Part shown: piece after piece, positions 62,754 to 64,000 of the stretch
How positions within the stretch are numbered: position 1 is the first letter of the stretch
How the letters are laid out: each line of letters begins with the position of its first letter
NCBI RefSeq assembly: GCF_001691415.1
Contig: NZ_LRRR01000009.1
Span: 1 to 64,000 of the forward strand
Direction of reading: 5' to 3'
Origin: Pararhodobacter sp. CCB-MM2
GTDB taxonomy: Bacteria; Pseudomonadota; Alphaproteobacteria; Rhodobacterales; Rhodobacteraceae
Length of the DNA: 64,000 nt
Made by a program: the position numbers and the translations under genes
Notes under the pieces: generated by a model
The model's input: only the letters and a program-made list of their open reading frames with translations
What the model was told of the DNA's origin: nothing
Database searches by the model: none

Positions 62754-63212
62754 TCAGGCCAAACGCTTAAGAATCTCTCGCAGTTCGGGCTCTGTGACGG
62801 CCTTTGCGGCTTCGCCCGGCTTCATCCAGGCGCGAAGGCGGCGGCCCTTCTCGGGATAATCGTCGCACAGCTTGTCGACGTCGATACGGTAGACCCAGCA
62901 CCGGCAGGACACGGGCACACCGCCCTTGACGATCTTGCGGTAGGTGAAACTGCCCAGCGCGTCTTCGTCCAGATGCCCTTTGACACCGGCTTCTTCCCAG
63001 GCCTCCTGCGCGGCGGCCTGCCCCATCGAACGGCCCTCCATCGGCCAGCCCTTGGGCACGATCCAGCGCTTGGTGGTCAGGCTGGTGATCATCAGGACTT
63101 CGGCGCCCTTCTTGCCTTTCCGCATGCACAAGGCGGCGGCCTGAACGAATTCAGGACGCTTGAAGACCGGCTCGACGAGCGAGCGGAAAGCGGAAACGGC
63201 GCTGGCTTTCAT
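62754..63212 (-). CDS. Nudix hydrolase
   Basis: 152 residues. Nudix box lies in GWPMEGRSMGQAAAQEAWEE then AGV; preceded by RWIVPKGWP. DIPP/NudF-like subgroup, acting on nucleoside or inositol polyphosphate linkages. GGAGG is 13 bases before the ATG, farther than usual. Confidence 0.9.
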   Translation of the reverse strand: MKASAVSAFRSLVEPVFKRPEFVQAAALCMRKGKKGAEVLMITSLTTKRWIVPKGWPMEGRSMGQAAAQEAWEEAGVKGHLDEDALGSFTYRKIVKGGVPVSCRCWVYRIDVDKLCDDYPEKGRRLRAWMKPGEAAKAVTEPELREILKRLA

Positions 63213-63314
63213 CCGATACTGCTGACCTCCGTGGCGGTCCTTCCGCGGGCCTCAGAGAGGCAACCGACCGGAACCGCACATTATCGAAAAATTATTAACA
63301 TCTATGAAACGCAA

Positions 63315-63737
63315 TCATTCCGTTTCGTCAACTCGTCCGCGCAGCGATTTGACCGCGCCACGCTTGGTTTTTGTGTCCATGCGGCGTTGCTGGCTACCAT
63401 AGCTCGGTTTTGTTGCAATCCGACGACGCGGAGCAATGGTGGCCTGCCGGATAAGCTCGACAAGACGCTCGCGGGCGATTTCCCGGTTGCGCGCCTGACT
63501 GCGGGTATCCTCAACCCGCAGGACCAGCGCCCCGTCCAGCGTCCAGCGCCGTCCGGCCAGCCGCTTCAGCCGCGCCTTGACCGCCGGCGGGAGAGCGGGC
63601 GAGCGTTCTGCTTCGAACCGCAGCTCGACCGCTGTCGAAACCTTGTTCACATTCTGCCCCCCGGGCCCCGAGGAGCGGGTGAAGCTTTCGGTCATCTCCC
63701 AATCCTGGAGGACGATCTGGTCGGTCACGTAGAGCAT
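63315..63737 (-). CDS. arfB: Alternative ribosome-rescue factor ArfB
   Basis: 140 residues: the GGQ domain (FTRSSGPGGQNVNKVSTAVE) that hydrolyses peptidyl-tRNA and the basic C-terminal tail (RRIATKPSYGSQQRRMDTKT) that threads into the empty mRNA channel. Releases ribosomes stalled without a stop codon. Weak ribosome-binding site; start possibly at the GTG three codons later. Confidence 0.95.
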   Translation of the reverse strand: MLYVTDQIVLQDWEMTESFTRSSGPGGQNVNKVSTAVELRFEAERSPALPPAVKARLKRLAGRRWTLDGALVLRVEDTRSQARNREIARERLVELIRQATIAPRRRIATKPSYGSQQRRMDTKTKRGAVKSLRGRVDETE

Positions 63738-63786
63738 AGGGTTCAGATAGAGTGTTGCGGGGTCAATTCCATGCGGGACAATCGAA

Positions 63787-63814
63787 AGGGCCGCCCGGCT
63801 ATTCGAGCGGCCCT
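63787..63814 (-). terminator. Terminator-like hairpin upstream of arfB
   Basis: AGGGCCGC - 12 bases - GCGGCCCT, perfect 8-bp stem followed on the minus strand by TTTCGATT. It lies 50 bp before the arfB start codon. Confidence 0.6.
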
Positions 63815-63884
63815 CACGAGCTTCAGGAGATGGAACCGGTTAGAAACTGGCTCAATCGTGGGTTATCAGCCTGACGGGCTGCCG

Positions 63885-63941
63885 TCAGCTTTTGCCCCCT
63901 CCGACTGTCCCGACACCTCTCTCCAATATCACTCTCGACAC
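63885..63941 (-). CDS. Candidate 18-residue leader peptide upstream of arfB
   Basis: GTG start, MSRVILERGVGTVGGGKS, TGA. Preceded by AAAGGAGGTGGTCCA, full complementarity to the 16S rRNA 3' end at ideal spacing. A small stem CAGCC-CGTCA-GGCTG and then the hairpin at 63787-63814 follow, the layout of a leader-peptide attenuator. Could be chance or the end of an upstream operon, since the window ends 59 bp beyond. Confidence 0.4.
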   Translation of the reverse strand: MSRVILERGVGTVGGGKS

Positions 63942-64000
63942 TGGACCACCTCCTTTCGCTGGGTTGAACGGTAAGGCGATGGTGGCACAGATCTGGTGTT

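Noticed and set aside
63944..63956. 3' end of a 16S rRNA gene (GGACCACCTCCTTTC)
   Set aside because: No rRNA sequence precedes it; on the minus strand it is simply a strong Shine-Dalgarno before the micro-ORF.
1..64000. Prophage, insertion sequence, CRISPR array or integrative element
   Set aside because: No transposase, integrase, phage structural gene, direct-repeat array or tRNA-linked junction seen; gene content is core chromosome throughout.

Overview
The window comes from a GC-rich alphaproteobacterial chromosome, most likely family Rhodobacteraceae. The evidence is the FnrL-type regulator next to hemN, the ccoNOQP-ccoGHIS cluster, MipZ, the order ffh - aroQ-type mutase - rpsP - rimM - trmD - rplS - rpmE, and long open antisense shadows typical of high GC. 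Nearly all of it is ordinary core chromosome. I see no prophage, insertion sequence, CRISPR array, rRNA or tRNA gene.

Layout. 1-5078: the 3' end of a tuf gene followed by a degenerate second copy of its last codons, then comM, and on the minus strand gshB with an alpha/beta hydrolase, yraN and rsmI. 5209-10870: an LpoA-like lipoprotein, glnD and murJ. 11040-15829: small membrane proteins, a rhomboid relative without its histidine, trpS, rlmH, rsfS and an MscS channel. 15900-20634: a VOC protein, leuC, leuD and two envelope proteins. 20448-22151: a host-attachment-type protein, a charged small protein and sodB.

22250-37547 is a coherent low-oxygen block: the cbb3 oxidase structural operon ccoNOQP, its assembly operon ccoGHIS, a universal stress protein, then after a nucleotidase block the regulator fnrL and hemN. 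Four FNR boxes (TTGA-N6-TCAA) lie exactly in the control regions of these units. In the middle sits a Tat-exported nucleotidase behind a perfect PHO box.

37598-45000: small envelope proteins, a class I amidotransferase, a DedA-PAP2-LssY-like fusion, an HbpS-like protein, a catalytically dead esterase relative and malate synthase G. 45083-47268 holds the most system-like unit: a four-gene overlapping operon (VOC, ArsR, AHSA1, tandem double AHSA1) behind two identical-architecture palindromes GTTAG-N8-CTAAC. 47270-51394: a zinc-ribbon protein coupled to a cryptochrome/photolyase, mipZ and a permease. 51461-58926 is the ribosome and translation cluster with bluB and three tandem acetyltransferases inserted. 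59379-63737: an intact rhomboid protease, trhO, a PiT phosphate transporter, a Nudix hydrolase and arfB, the last preceded by a possible micro-ORF/hairpin leader.

Recurring elements: three copies of a 150-171 bp two-hairpin intergenic repeat, three short GAGGATATTT-like motifs behind trpS, and a 64-bp double-hairpin palindrome. Small genes missed by length filters were found at 22250, 34304, 38106, 47270 and (tentatively) 16332 and 63885.
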